From Paraphysoderma sedebokerense (taxonomy: Eukaryota > Blastocladiomycota > Physodermatomycetes > Physodermatales > Physodermataceae): a stretch of DNA of 64,000 bases. The stretch lies in the NCBI GenBank assembly GCA_025602915.1, contig JAHLJZ010000067.1, forward strand, positions 62,001-126,000. The letters are read 5' to 3'. The notes below the pieces were generated by a model, which saw only the letters and a program-made list of their open reading frames with translations, was not told where the DNA came from and made no database searches. The position numbers and the translations under genes were made by a program. Shown piece by piece: positions 12,665-23,993 of the stretch (position 1 is the first letter of the stretch; each line of letters begins with the position of its first letter).

Positions 12665-15600
12665 CACCAAAAGCTAATCCTTGAATTTGATTTCGAAAAT
12701 CGAGTAATTTTCGGCATAACAACCCTCACGATTGTGCCTTTACGACCACAATTACCAGAAGTAAGATTAAACACAAGGGGATTAGGTGAGTCGAGATTGC
12801 ATCAAAGCGAGCGCCGCATTCACTAAACTGTAGCACACGAATAGATGTTATCCGTACTTGCGTCAACCACGAGAATGCTCGATTTGAACTAATTCAGCAT
12901 CACGATCCCGTATCAAATTTGCCCGCTGGGACGACGGGCGAGGAATATATTAGAAGTGGCGGATCCCATGGATTGACAAAATCGTATCAGGATGTCGTTA
13001 AGCTGTTAGATCTGGATAATGGGGAATTAAGAATATTTTTACCGACGAGTATCAACATTGTTCCGGGCAATGTATCGAACCTGAAGAGCTTTGACGAGTC
13101 TATTACCACTACGTCAGAAAGTTTATTGCAGCACCCTCCAGCAGAAATGGAGTATGTGCCAATTGAAATACAGGTGCATTTTGAAGTGTCGAACAGATGC
13201 TTAAATCATTGCTACTTCGGAGAATATGTAAGTGCTTTTTGGGGTTTCAAATACAGAACGGAATATCCGATGTAACTTATGTTACCACCGCAGTCGCCTC
13301 ATAATCCAGTTTTATTCCACGGGCATGGTTTACCAAGTCCATCATCTTACCCACTCAGTCATTTGCCGATTGCTGGAGTCTCTAGATATTGGTTTCCCTG
13401 TATCGACAAGTTACATGAACGATGTTCGTGGGAACTCGAAATTGTCGTCCCCAATTCATATCCGCTCCAAAGTCAAAGATCTAGCGATGAAATGTCTCTG
13501 GAAAAGATATCTGTCATAGCCACAGGGGCACTCGTAGAAGTGACCACTCATCCTCGTCAACCGAATTCAAAAGTATATCATTATTTTGTGAAGACTCATG
13601 TGTCTGCTCCAGAAATATCGATGACTGTAGGCGCCTTTAATCATTATTCGCTGCCTTCTCGCATCTTGGCAGCCGATGATGAGCAAGTATCAAGTGATGT
13701 TGCAATCAGTACTGATGATCTTGCAATCTCCGTTTTTACACCATTTCGTCATTCTCTTCAGTTGGATTCTAATCCAATATTATCGATAGTCAGATCAGCG
13801 TTAGAATCATATTCAAAACAATTCATTGATTACCCTTACCAATATGAAGGATTAAAACTCGTTTTGCTTACAGAATTGACATGCAATTCTGGTATTCTTA
13901 GTGCCGCAGGAATCGTGCACTACTGCGAGGACGTGTTAAAGTCGACAGACAAGGATGGAAAATTGATTATTGAGAATGTATACGAGGGTCGAAGAATGCT
14001 CTGTCTAGGCCTTGCTCGAGCTTGGTTTGGCGGCTACGTTGCTCCCAAAACTTGGTTAGTCACATTTGTTTATGTCCTCAATTATTACATTAAAACTCAT
14101 CTCCATTCGATAGGTCCGATTTCTGGTTAACTCTTGGATTATCCTCTTACATGTCATCTCAATATCTTCTGTCATTACACGGCACTAATGAGCATACATA
14201 TCGCTTGAAAAAAGACATTCGTCGATTAGTCCAATGGGACGTTGAGCAGCCTTGTATTTGTTGCACGCCCTGCCATACCCCGGAATTCTTGGAGCTGAAG
14301 AGTGGCTGTGTTATCTGGATGCTAGGTAAACGTATTGGAAAGAAGGGCGGCGAGGGTGGAGCTGGAGGACTTCTTGGCTTAGTGAAAAGCTGCATTTTTC
14401 CGAATGCTGGGCCAGTTTTGGGTGCTCAAAATGCATCCAACACATCTACTGCGGTTCATAGCCCCAGCGAAAATTTCGTAGAAAGCGCGGTTTCGATTTC
14501 ATCCCCAGCTCCTCTTACTCAAGATTCTGAAATTGCGGCAACCTCCATGTGTCGCAGCAGTGTTCCAACTTTGTCCACGGCATCTTTCCTGAAGCACCTC
14601 AAGAAGTTATTGACCCCAAGCGCATCTCTTGAAAATCTCAAGTCTTTTGCTGACCAATGGATATACGGAAGGGGAGTGCCACGGGCAATTGTTGCATGGA
14701 GATATAACAAGAAAAGGGGAGTCATCGAGGTGGATGTCACACAGGAAAATCCCAGTATGGAATTGCAAACAGATTCAGAACATGCAGCAGAAGGAGTGGG
14801 TAATAGGCCAGCCGTATTCACAGTACGTTTTTATTTCTTGCAGCTTCACATTTTTGATCTAATGATAAGGGACACTAGGGACCGCTGCTATTAGAAATCC
14901 ACGAACCCAGTGTCACATGGCCGCCAGCCCCTCCGCACAAACACATTCTCAATATTACCAAGTCACCGCAGCATTTCGAAATACGATATTCGGCGAAATA
15001 TCGTCGAACGTTGACGATAGCTACTTCGAAAAAGACAAAGAAAGCGGCCGCCGCGAATGCTGTTACGGTCGCCCCAGCTCTGACTCAAACGCAAGAAAGC
15101 ACTACCGGACCGGACAACTCTGAAGTTGAAAAAGAGATTGCAGAAGGAGGATACCCGACACTCTCGGAATTCTGGGAAAACAAGCCATTCGAAGAACTTT
15201 TTGACTCACAGACGTCATCCACACCAGCTTCTCAGCAGAATTCCGCAGAAATCGACCTGCAAAAAGAGCGATGGTTTGAGGCACATGTTATTGATTTTGT
15301 AGTCGCAGACCCTATGGTTGATTGGTGCGGAGATTATAAAGTCGTTGGATATGGAATGCAACACGCGGGAGCTGTTGCGGGCAGAGTGAAAAACGTGGAA
15401 GGCGTATGGATGTGGGCAAGAATGTTGCGATGGGAAAATTTGTGTGGATTAGTCGGTGAAATAGAGGTAACATTAGTTTGGTTAAATTTCAAAATTCTAG
15501 AAAATGTCTCACTCAGATCTTTACCTTAGGCTATAAGGGCTTTATCACATCATCCAAGTGCCGAAGTAGCGGCGTACCTCCTCCGAGCACTTGTCGACAC

Positions 15601-18600
15601 TCGTCTTTTTTATCGGATTAGAATGGATGCAGCGTTGGCTCTCGCAAAAGTACGAAATAGCCATGTGCTAAGATTGAATTTTGTACTTACGCTCTTCCCT
15701 TTTATGTTCTGTAGTGTGCTATTCCGTCTCTTGACTACATTGGTTTACAGTTTCTGCTGACATTCTTTCACCGAAAGTATTGCTATGTCGAGTCGAATGA
15801 TTTCGTCGTACTCCCGAACGATTTCAGAGACCTGACGTCTTATTGGATCAAGCAGGTACTAAGCGTGTTCGCAGAGTAATTGTTCAAATTTTGTTAAACA
15901 TCCATTTGTTAGGCCGTTATTGCCGCGATTTCGAATGTTCGGGATGAGAATGGCACAACGCCATTAATTGTCAAGCAGTTTCTGGTAGATGTGTTCAGGT
16001 ACAATGATAACAGGATGAATGAAGTATGTCTATTTCTGCATTGGAACTGTGAATTAATATCACGTCATCGATTAACATAAATGAAGCAGCACTCCGACAT
16101 CCACTATGTTTCAAATTTTTTAAATTCTCTTTCAAATTCATTTATCAAACAATCCCCCGCTCATCAGTTGACGCATGATGAATCGTCGACTGCTTACTCC
16201 CAAAAGATAGCGACTACGTCTAGTGCAATCGAAGAAGAAATCATCGCTGAAGATATATTGGACTTATCGTCCGACGACGGTGAGGATTCTGACATTGATA
16301 GCCAAGTCGTTACCATGAATCGCACCGAATTTGAAAACTCCACAGAAAATGATTTGATGGAAAGAGTGTTGGAAGAGTTAGAACGATTGGTCATGATTCA
16401 ACGAATGGAAACTGGATATGGGGGCCTTATGCTCAAATCGTGTCTAGTTTTACTGACGAAATGGATGATGGCCGGGGTGATCAAGATTGATTTCCCATTA
16501 CTGTTAGAATTCACTCGGTTCGACGTTCCTTGCATCCGCCTTCGCTTGATTTTTATACTTATTATACCTTTACCGGTAGAACGACTTATCCATGCGATAT
16601 TCGTATCCAAGCCCTATCTTCCCTTATCTTACTAGAGGGGATGTACCATTCTTCCGTCTTAAAATACATTTTGTCGATTATTCAAGATGACCCCTCAATT
16701 TTTCTCCGAGTACACTTGACAAAGAATTTATTAAACTACTTTAAACTCATTGGAGGTGCCAGTAGGAACGGCAAGAAAGAAGAACGTGATCGGCAAGCCA
16801 GGGAACTAGTCAAGATGGCGAGGAAGAAAAGGCTGACGGAGAAGTTAAAGAAGGAAGTCGCAAATAGACCTGAATTTTTGTCAGGCATTTGGCAAATTAT
16901 AAGGTGTGTATCCCTTCCTTATGTGTGTGATGATTCCGGTTATTCATCTCTCTGCTCGTTTGCTCGTAGTCTGCCTATGTCCGATTCCATCATTAGAAAT
17001 TCCATTATGGAGATTTGTAATTTTATATATGATTCCCATGAGCCTCCTCGCCTGAAAATCAAGTTAGCCGACGGTGAAACTACAATACCAAAATCTCGTA
17101 TGTCCGCTCAATTTACACTGACTTCACAGTAGATGGGATATTGACTTGAATTAAAGGAAATCGTAGAACAGAAATTCGTTCACCGCTCAAAATCACTCTA
17201 CACACACGCCCGACATATCCCATCTATCCCCCTCCTGTAGCCGTTCTTCAACCGGGTCTTCAAATACTCGAGCGCATTAAAAATCATCAAGCTTCTGCGC
17301 CGTTTATGTTTCCGGTCGATAAATCTACACCACTATATTATGACATTATCAAGTATCCGATGGATTTGTCTACCGTTGAGAAAAACCTTCGAACTGGCTG
17401 GTATCACTCGTTAGACGATATGTATCGAGATATACGTTTGATTTTTTCAAACTGCTACACTTACAACCAGGATAGTTCCCCAATTTTTAACCAGGCCGAA
17501 ACTCTGGAGTATTACTTCGAGAACGAAATTCTTCCATCCATAACTGAATCAATTTTCCCAGAACCAATTGGGAATACTGATTCTGTAGAGAATATGATGG
17601 ATGTTGACAGTACTCGCCCCGTCTCTAAGTTGACGACAGAACAAATCAAACGTTTGAAGAAAATTTTACGAAAAGTTGCCAGTCATAAGTCATCTTGGCC
17701 GTTTCTTAATCCGGTGACAAATGTTCCCGGCTACTACGATATTATCCAGCATCCGATGGACCTTTCCACTATTCGTCGTAAACTGGAAGAAGGATACTAC
17801 AGCAGTCCGGAAGACTTTGAGAGTGATGTACGATTAATGTTTCGGAATTGTTTCACTTTCAACCGTAAAGGCGAGCTGGTACATAATGAAGGGAAGTCGT
17901 TGGAGGAAGTTTTCAATAAGGAGTGGGCCAGTTGTGACGAGGGAAACGAGAAGTATCCTGAAGCGACGCCAATGGTTGAATCTGCCTTACCATCAATCCC
18001 AATATCCATTACGCTTAAAAAGTCGAAACAAGAGGAAGTGCCCCTGCCTCCGGAGCCTGATGTTGTAGTCGCAAGTAGAGTTCCCACCGTGTCCCCATCG
18101 GAAGATAGGGAACTGTCGTCTCCTCCCATGATTGATGCCGATTACAAGAAATTGAGTGACCTACATATAAAACTTCAAAAACACAAATCTGCCTTTGGTA
18201 AGCATTCTTTTTGCCCCGATATCTTTCTCATAGCTAATTGAACGGTCAATTCAGATTTCTTATACCCCGTGGATCCAGTCGCCCTCGGGATTCCTCATTA
18301 CTTCGATGTGATCAAGCAGCCAATAGATTTAAGTACTATTGGTAAGAAGATTGTTGACCGCCTCTACCTTACTCCCTCTGCTTTCCGCGACGACATTTAC
18401 CTGATGATCAATAACGCTCTAAAGTTTAATTTACCTGACTCTATCGTTGTGAAGGAAGCAAGAAATCTGCAGACATATTTTGATAAGGAGTGGCGTTCGT
18501 TGTATGAGGCGAATGACAAAGGGAAGAAAAAGGAGAAGGACAAAGTGACCGAAACGCAGAAGCATAAAGAAGAACCCAAAGTCAAAATATCACTTGCTCT

Positions 18601-19524
18601 GACGAAGGCATTGACCAAAGAAGAAAAAAAGAAGCTTTTGGGCATACTGAAAAAGCTTTCTGGTCGAGTTGAAGCATTTCCATTTCTCGAACCCGTGGAC
18701 CCAGTCAAACTTAATATCCCGACTTATTTCGACATCATTAAACATCCCATGGATTTATCAACAATACGAAAGAAGTTAGATAATGATCAGTACAAGTCTG
18801 TTGATGATTTTGCTGCCGATCTTCGTCTCATGGTCGGTAATGCCTACAAATTTAACCCACCTGATCATATCGTTTACCAACATGCTAAAACGATGGAACA
18901 TGCATTTGATGGGATGCTTTCCGATTTCAAGAAACCATCCGTTACCAAAGTGCCGGCTGTCTCAACCAAACCGTTTGAATCGTCTAAGGCTCAAAAGATA
19001 TGGCAAAAAATTCATAGTCATCCGGATGCTTGGCCATTCCACGAACCAGTTGATGCGGTCGCGCTGAACATTCCGACATACTATGAGATTATTAAATGTC
19101 CTATGGATCTCGCTACAATCAAGAAAAAGCTCAATTCCAGGAGTTACCAGTCCAATGACGAATTCATGCAGGATATGAAACAAATTTTCACAAATTGCTA
19201 TACTTTTAATGCTCCCGGCACGTCTGTGCATGAAATGGGACTAAAGGTCGAGAAATCGTTGGAGGCAGAAGCCAAGAGATTGGGTTTCCTTACGATCAAG
19301 ACCGGCAGCCAGGTACGATTCTTGCAATTTGCTTTATGTCTTCTGCTAATAGGTTAACTATTTGATGATAGGATTCCGTGTCGTCAGGACTGAAAAGACA
19401 TCGAGAAGAGGACGAAAAGGAAAAGAAATCCAAGAAAGCGAAGAAAAGCGGATCCGCCGCACCGTCCGTTCAACCTTCACCCAATCCAGAGCAGCCGGCA
19501 TTAAAAATTCGATTCAAGTTTTAG
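12665..19524 (+). CDS. TAF2: TFIID subunit TAF2 fused to five C-terminal bromodomains
   Basis: TAF2 is the M1-aminopeptidase-like TFIID subunit that contacts promoter DNA near the initiator; it lacks peptidase activity. Recognisable pieces, in order: HQKLILEFDFENRVIFG (12665), HSLNCSTRIDVI, SRYWFPCID (about 13380), the ARAWFGGYV and KTWSDFW region (14030-14130), the GPLLLEIHEPSVTWPP block (from 14876), then HEAT-like helices (RALSHHPSAEVAAYLLRAL, RIRMDAALALAK, PCDIRIQALSSLI). The frame continues via an intron at about 17091-17153 (KSR/NRRTEIRS) into five bromodomains starting near 17290, 17690, 18190, 18660 and 19010. Each keeps the acetyl-lysine-binding Asn (CYTYN, CFTFN, ALKFN, AYKFN, CYTFN). 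A Lys-rich tail ends at TAG 19522-19524. At least a dozen short introns join in frame (for example 16518-16579 and 18198-18254). The first coding exon and start codon are unresolved. Confidence 0.9.
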
Positions 19525-19609
19525 CGCAGTCTGCCTTTTTTTTATTGTTCAAACGCAATCCATCCCTTGTACAATATATGGAAGCATGTAATTCTTTGTG
19601 AATTTTGTA

Positions 19610-19615
19610 AATAAA
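19610..19615 (+). terminator. Poly(A) signal of the TAF2-bromodomain gene
   Basis: AATAAA 86 bases after the stop codon, followed by AT-rich sequence before the next gene starts at 19885. Confidence 0.5.
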
Positions 19616-19884
19616 TCGCTATAGTAATGTACGAGGCACCATGAGTTATGTAGATGGTTCTATATGCAATCAATATTGCACATATTGCTTTATCATAGTT
19701 TTGATTTTTTTTTCGTTATGGCCTTGCCTTGTGGCCTTATGGCCTTGGTTCCATGAATCCGTGATTCAGCCACAAATGCCTGTTCCACCAAAAGTTGAAC
19801 ACTTGGACAGATAGGAGATATACTTTGACCATATACATCGTCCTGAATGAGAACGACATTTCTCTCTATTGAAAATCCAAGAAT

Positions 19885-21987
19885 ATGGAGCATTCGCTTC
19901 CTTCCATTTCAGAAGAGGTTGGAGAAAATGGTGGCCTTCAACCTCTCATCTCGGAAGCGTTGAAATTACCTGACCCCGCTAAAGTTGGTGAGTTCTTCCC
20001 AGTAGCTTGCAATCGGCATTTGCCCTCAAAGTATCTAATAATCATTATCTTTTGAACTCATACGTATGACGAATCAGAAATCATACTCTCACTGTCTAGA
20101 ACATTGCAACCTTCGCACCTTGCTCAAATTCACTCACATATCAACTCCCTTTTGATTCGAGACTTCTTGTCACTTCTGCCTATTGAGATTTCAATACATA
20201 TATTATCGTTTCTTGGTGCACAAGATGTTGCTCGATGCGCTCTCGTCAGCAAAAAATGGAATGCTCTTACGAATGACAATGCTGTTTGGAGGAATCTATA
20301 TTTAAGAAAAGGATGGTTCGTGGACGGCGAAAAGGCTATTGGCATAGGGTTTACCGACAAAAGCCTTCTGAAAACTGACTCATTAAACGGAAATTCTGAA
20401 TTCTCAGATGGGATTATTCCAATGGACCGGGAGGAAGATGTGCATATGGGTGTCGGTCGTTCGTCGAATCAAAAATTCAACAATTCGATTCGATTTGCCA
20501 ACATCTTTTCTTCTCTCCGTCGCAATAGACTTTACAAATCCCACCGAACTTCAGCATCTAAATCTTCTTTAAACTCATCATCAAGTCCAATGTCACAAAA
20601 TCCCACCACATACCCGATTCCGTTAAATCGTGTATCTTCGATAGAAGTTAACGAGGAGTGGGAGCAAATGATAAACTGGAAATATTTGTATTATCAACGG
20701 AACTTACTTAGCGCTAATATGAGGAAAGGTCAATGTGTCAAGTATTCGTTCGAAGGACACGAAGAAGGAGTATACTGTGCCCAAATGGACGAGCAACGGA
20801 TCATTAGTGGAAGCCGAGACGGTAAGCTCTAGCTGTTCCTCTACTCAACTGATTGAACCTGAATATTTATTTGGACGGCAATTGATCCTCTTTCCTTCAC
20901 CTTTTTAGACACAATAAAAATATGGCCATTACCCTCAGAAAATGCCGATCCTTCACTCCCGATTCAGGCATCTCATACTCTTCGAGGACACACCGCCTCA
21001 GTGTTATGTCTTCAATTTACTACAACACATATATTCTCCGGTTCATCCGATTGTACCATTCGTATATGGTCTCTCGAAACATACGAATGCGTCAAAACAT
21101 TAAGAGGACATACAGAAGCAGTTCTCAATCTTAGAGTTTTGGATGATAAGATTGTTAGCTGTAGCAAGGATAAAACATTGCGAGTTTGGAATTTTGAAGG
21201 CCAGGAATTGGGGGTCATGCGCGGTCACAGAGCTGCTGTGAATGCCGTTGCTTTGGGAACCTGGAGGAGGCAGACGAAAGAGCCTGATCAGTGTGAGGAA
21301 GAGCCCAGCACGCACGGAGAAACCACAAATTGGATTGTGAGCGGTAGCGGCGGTAACTATTTTGTTTTCTCGATAATAGGCTTATAACTCTACTGGAGCT
21401 GAAACTTCTTACTTTTGTTAGATCGCACAATTAAGCTGTGGTCAGCGACTACGCACGACATTGTCCACACACTCGAAGGTCATACCCGCGGCATTGCTTG
21501 CCTATCGTTTTCGGCTCCATATATATTTTCTGGCTCCTCTGATCAAACCATTAAGATATGGAGTATCGATACTTTATCTTGTATACGAACGTTATCTGGT
21601 CATACGGAATTAGTGAGGACCTTAACTGTCGACAGGGAATTGGGCGTTATAGTTAGTGGAGGGTACGATTGTGCTATCAGAGTCTGGGAATGGGAAATGT
21701 TTCGGCATGGTGCGATGGAATCCGCGGACTACGAGGAAGATGGGCCATCTCATTCATATCACAGTTCCAGCGATGTGCGCTGTATATGGGAAGCACGAGG
21801 GACCAGTGGTGATCAAGATAATGACGATCCAATGCAAGGCACAGCAGGATCAATAGGTCATAGCAATCGGGTATTTAATGTAGGGTTAACGATGGGAAGA
21901 GTCGTGAGTGCGAGTCAAGATATGAAAGTTTTCTTGTGGGATTTTAGGCATGGTGTGGATATGAGGGGGCTGTTGAAAACCTTGTGA
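19885..21987 (+). CDS. F-box/WD40-repeat protein, Cdc4/Fbxw7-like SCF substrate receptor (618 aa)
   Basis: It is predicted to bind Skp1 through its F-box and phosphorylated substrates through a WD40 propeller in an SCF ubiquitin ligase. Exons: 19885-19987, 20078-20821, 20909-21352 and 21422-21987; 1857 nt in frame. The F-box is around residues 55-100 (LSLLPIEISIHILSFLGAQD, then VARCALVSKKWNAL and VWRNLY). A Ser-rich linker follows (about 120-215), then WD repeats with GH...W/D signatures: EGHEEGVYCAQMD, LRGHTASVLCLQF, LRGHTEAVLNL, MRGHRAAVNAV, LEGHTRGIACLSF, LSGHTELVRTLTV and a last HSNRVFNVGLTMG. SRDGTIKIW-like motifs close the blades. Substrate and exact orthology (Cdc4, Pop1, Met30/SconB) cannot be told from the sequence. 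Confidence 0.9.
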
Positions 21988-22379
21988 ATGGAATGTCATT
22001 AAGGGTGATTGTGACCTATTTAATAGTAGATAAGTTCTGAGTTGTTTTCGTCGTGGCCTGTATTCCCATGTACTTGACTATAGATCAACCTTTCGGACGA
22101 AATGGAATTATAAACTTTGTAATATTGCGGCATAGTTTTATTTTTCAAGCAATGACTACCTTATTCAAGCATCCGATAGGCGTAGAACATTGTATATACC
22201 GCCAATCATGGCGATGGTTCCGCCAAGTTTCACTGCTGTCGGACGCAACGAGGGGTGCACAGCACAATCGCTACATTATCCGAGAGGTGCGGGGAAGCTT
22301 GTGTGTTGATTGCTAGCACATCTGCTCACTTTGAGCGACATTTTTTTCTTTTTCGATCCATATAACGCAGGAGCAGAAG
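21988..22379. other. Spacer between the F-box and FIT-like genes
   Basis: About 390 bases with no coding exon I can support. It must hold the 3' end of the F-box gene and the promoter of the next gene; a pyrimidine-rich stretch (TTTTTTTCTTTTTCG) lies about 30 bases before the next start codon. Confidence 0.4.
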
Positions 22380-23408
22380 ATGTCGTCGGAAGATTCATCC
22401 ACTCTTAGACTCAGAAAAGCAAAGACATCGCCACAGACAGAGAAGTCACTGTCCTCTACCCAACCTACAACAACAGCACCACCTCCATCCACATCCCAAT
22501 CTTGGTCAAATGTTATTTCGCTGCTGCCGTATCAGCATGTCTCATTCATTTATTTCGTCTTTTCTTTCTTCCTCATCACCCTGCGACCTTTTCAAGCCCG
22601 TACTCCGACATTTCTTGGCCTGGAAGATCCTTCGCATCAGTTTCATGTGTACTTCACTCACCATGCGCACTGCATTCTAGGTTTATTGCTACTTGTGATG
22701 ATTTCCTATACCACAGTTGTTAAAGCTCATAATTGGAATGCTTGGAGGCATGGGATGCTCAGAACAATGGTTGCTATTGGTTACCCTTTGATATTAACAT
22801 GGATTGTCAAGAAACTAAGGGTGGGACATTGTGATGGAGATCAATTAAACAGCCATTTTCTGTCGTTTACACTCTATGACGAGTGTCTAGATACATTTCA
22901 TGCCATCCGTATTCCATTTTTACCGTTCAACCTCCCTCTGCCACATCCGTTTCTATTCACCCTCATTCATTGCTCGCTGGTCATGCGTGAAGAATCGTTG
23001 GTTTTCGTTCGCCGTTATATCCATCACCATAAATCTCAAAACGTTGCGCCTCAGACAGAGATTGACTGGATAGAAGATGATAAAGATAACTTTGAATGGT
23101 TTCTATGGTGGGTGATGTTTTTGTTGGGGATTATTTGGTTGGTGGACATCGCTGCAGTCGGCTTTTGTTTAGGTACTGTAAATGGAATGAGCTTCAGTGT
23201 TTTATTTGGCTATGCAGGATGGTGGTATGTTTTTATTATTAATTTTGGTAGACTTCGTTATCTTGCTTCTTTTGCTGACAGTTGTCTGAAACTAGGCTAT
23301 CATATGTACAATGGTATCATCGGCCCAATGTGCCGAGGCCTGCCTTACCAGGGAATTATCATGTTTTCAATTGAGAATAGTTATATTATCTCCTTTTGTT
23401 CGGAATAA
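22380..23408 (+). CDS. FIT/Scs3-like ER membrane protein (lipid-droplet and phospholipid homeostasis)
   Basis: A polytopic protein of about 325 aa after splicing. The hydrophilic Ser/Thr/Pro N-terminus (1-40) precedes membrane segments near residues 45-65, 95-115, 125-145, 185-205 and 240-280. Its layout matches FIT2/Scs3 (acyl-CoA diphosphatases of the ER): PFLFTLIHCSLVMREE corresponds to the family's GHSFLLTF...EE block, keeping the first His (HPFLF). LLGIIWLVDIAAVGFCLGTV followed by LFGYAGWW corresponds to the C-terminal membrane helices, and RGLPYQG to PGLPPQS. The intron at about 23229-23279 (GTATGT...GACAG) has a length divisible by three. The usual GFDxSGH is altered to FNLPLPH, so the catalytic site is atypical and the assignment is by layout rather than by perfect motif. 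Confidence 0.6.
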   Translation: MSSEDSSTLRLRKAKTSPQTEKSLSSTQPTTTAPPPSTSQSWSNVISLLPYQHVSFIYFVFSFFLITLRPFQARTPTFLGLEDPSHQFHVYFTHHAHCILGLLLLVMISYTTVVKAHNWNAWRHGMLRTMVAIGYPLILTWIVKKLRVGHCDGDQLNSHFLSFTLYDECLDTFHAIRIPFLPFNLPLPHPFLFTLIHCSLVMREESLVFVRRYIHHHKSQNVAPQTEIDWIEDDKDNFEWFLWWVMFLLGIIWLVDIAAVGFCLGTVNGMSFSVLFGYAGWWYVFIINFGRLRYLASFADSCLKLGYHMYNGIIGPMCRGLPYQGIIMFSIENSYIISFCSE

Positions 23409-23993
23409 TTGCTTTTAAATGTATAAATTTACTAAGTGTAGATTAATGGCAGCCAAAATAAGCTCAGCAAATAACTGATTAAGACACGTTATCTGCGATA
23501 TCTGCGATACATTGAGGATTATCACTCTCACACTTGGGGCCTCTGTCCATAATTCCCTCCGAAACTCTGGTTGCCGCCGATCTATGCGATGTAGGCAAAT
23601 CAGATTCGAATAAATGGCTCGACGTACCAATTAACTCTTATGAAGCGAGAAATTGGTCCGCGACTCCGCACTCCACAATGAGATTTCGGATATCTCTATC
23701 ATTGTTTAATTAAGCATAGATGAGGCATATGCACATTGATGATTTGATCTATTATCATAGTTCATCATTGTTTTCTCGTGGGAAACATTCTCGGAGGCGG
23801 GGAAAAGCAGTGAAAAACTGTGAAGGGAGTAGGCCTGAGTAGTGAGTACCGCCGAGTTCTGACTTCTGAGTCGTGGTGACTTTCGCGACCGACCCAACCT
23901 GGATAAAAATTCTGCATTGCATGCTCACATTTTGAACTTTTCCTCCTATTTTCAATAGTAGACCGACACCATTTTTTGCATACTAGAATACAT
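23409..23993. other. Spacer upstream of the beta-helix gene
   Basis: About 585 bases; three short minus-strand ORFs overlap here in different frames but none shows family features. Probably 3'-UTR of the FIT-like gene and promoter of the next. Confidence 0.35.

Noticed and set aside
16081-16635. Apparent frameshift in TAF2 near 16520
   Set aside because: A 62-nt GT-AG intron (about 16518-16579, ending ACCGGTAG) restores the frame and the alignment, so no frameshift is needed.
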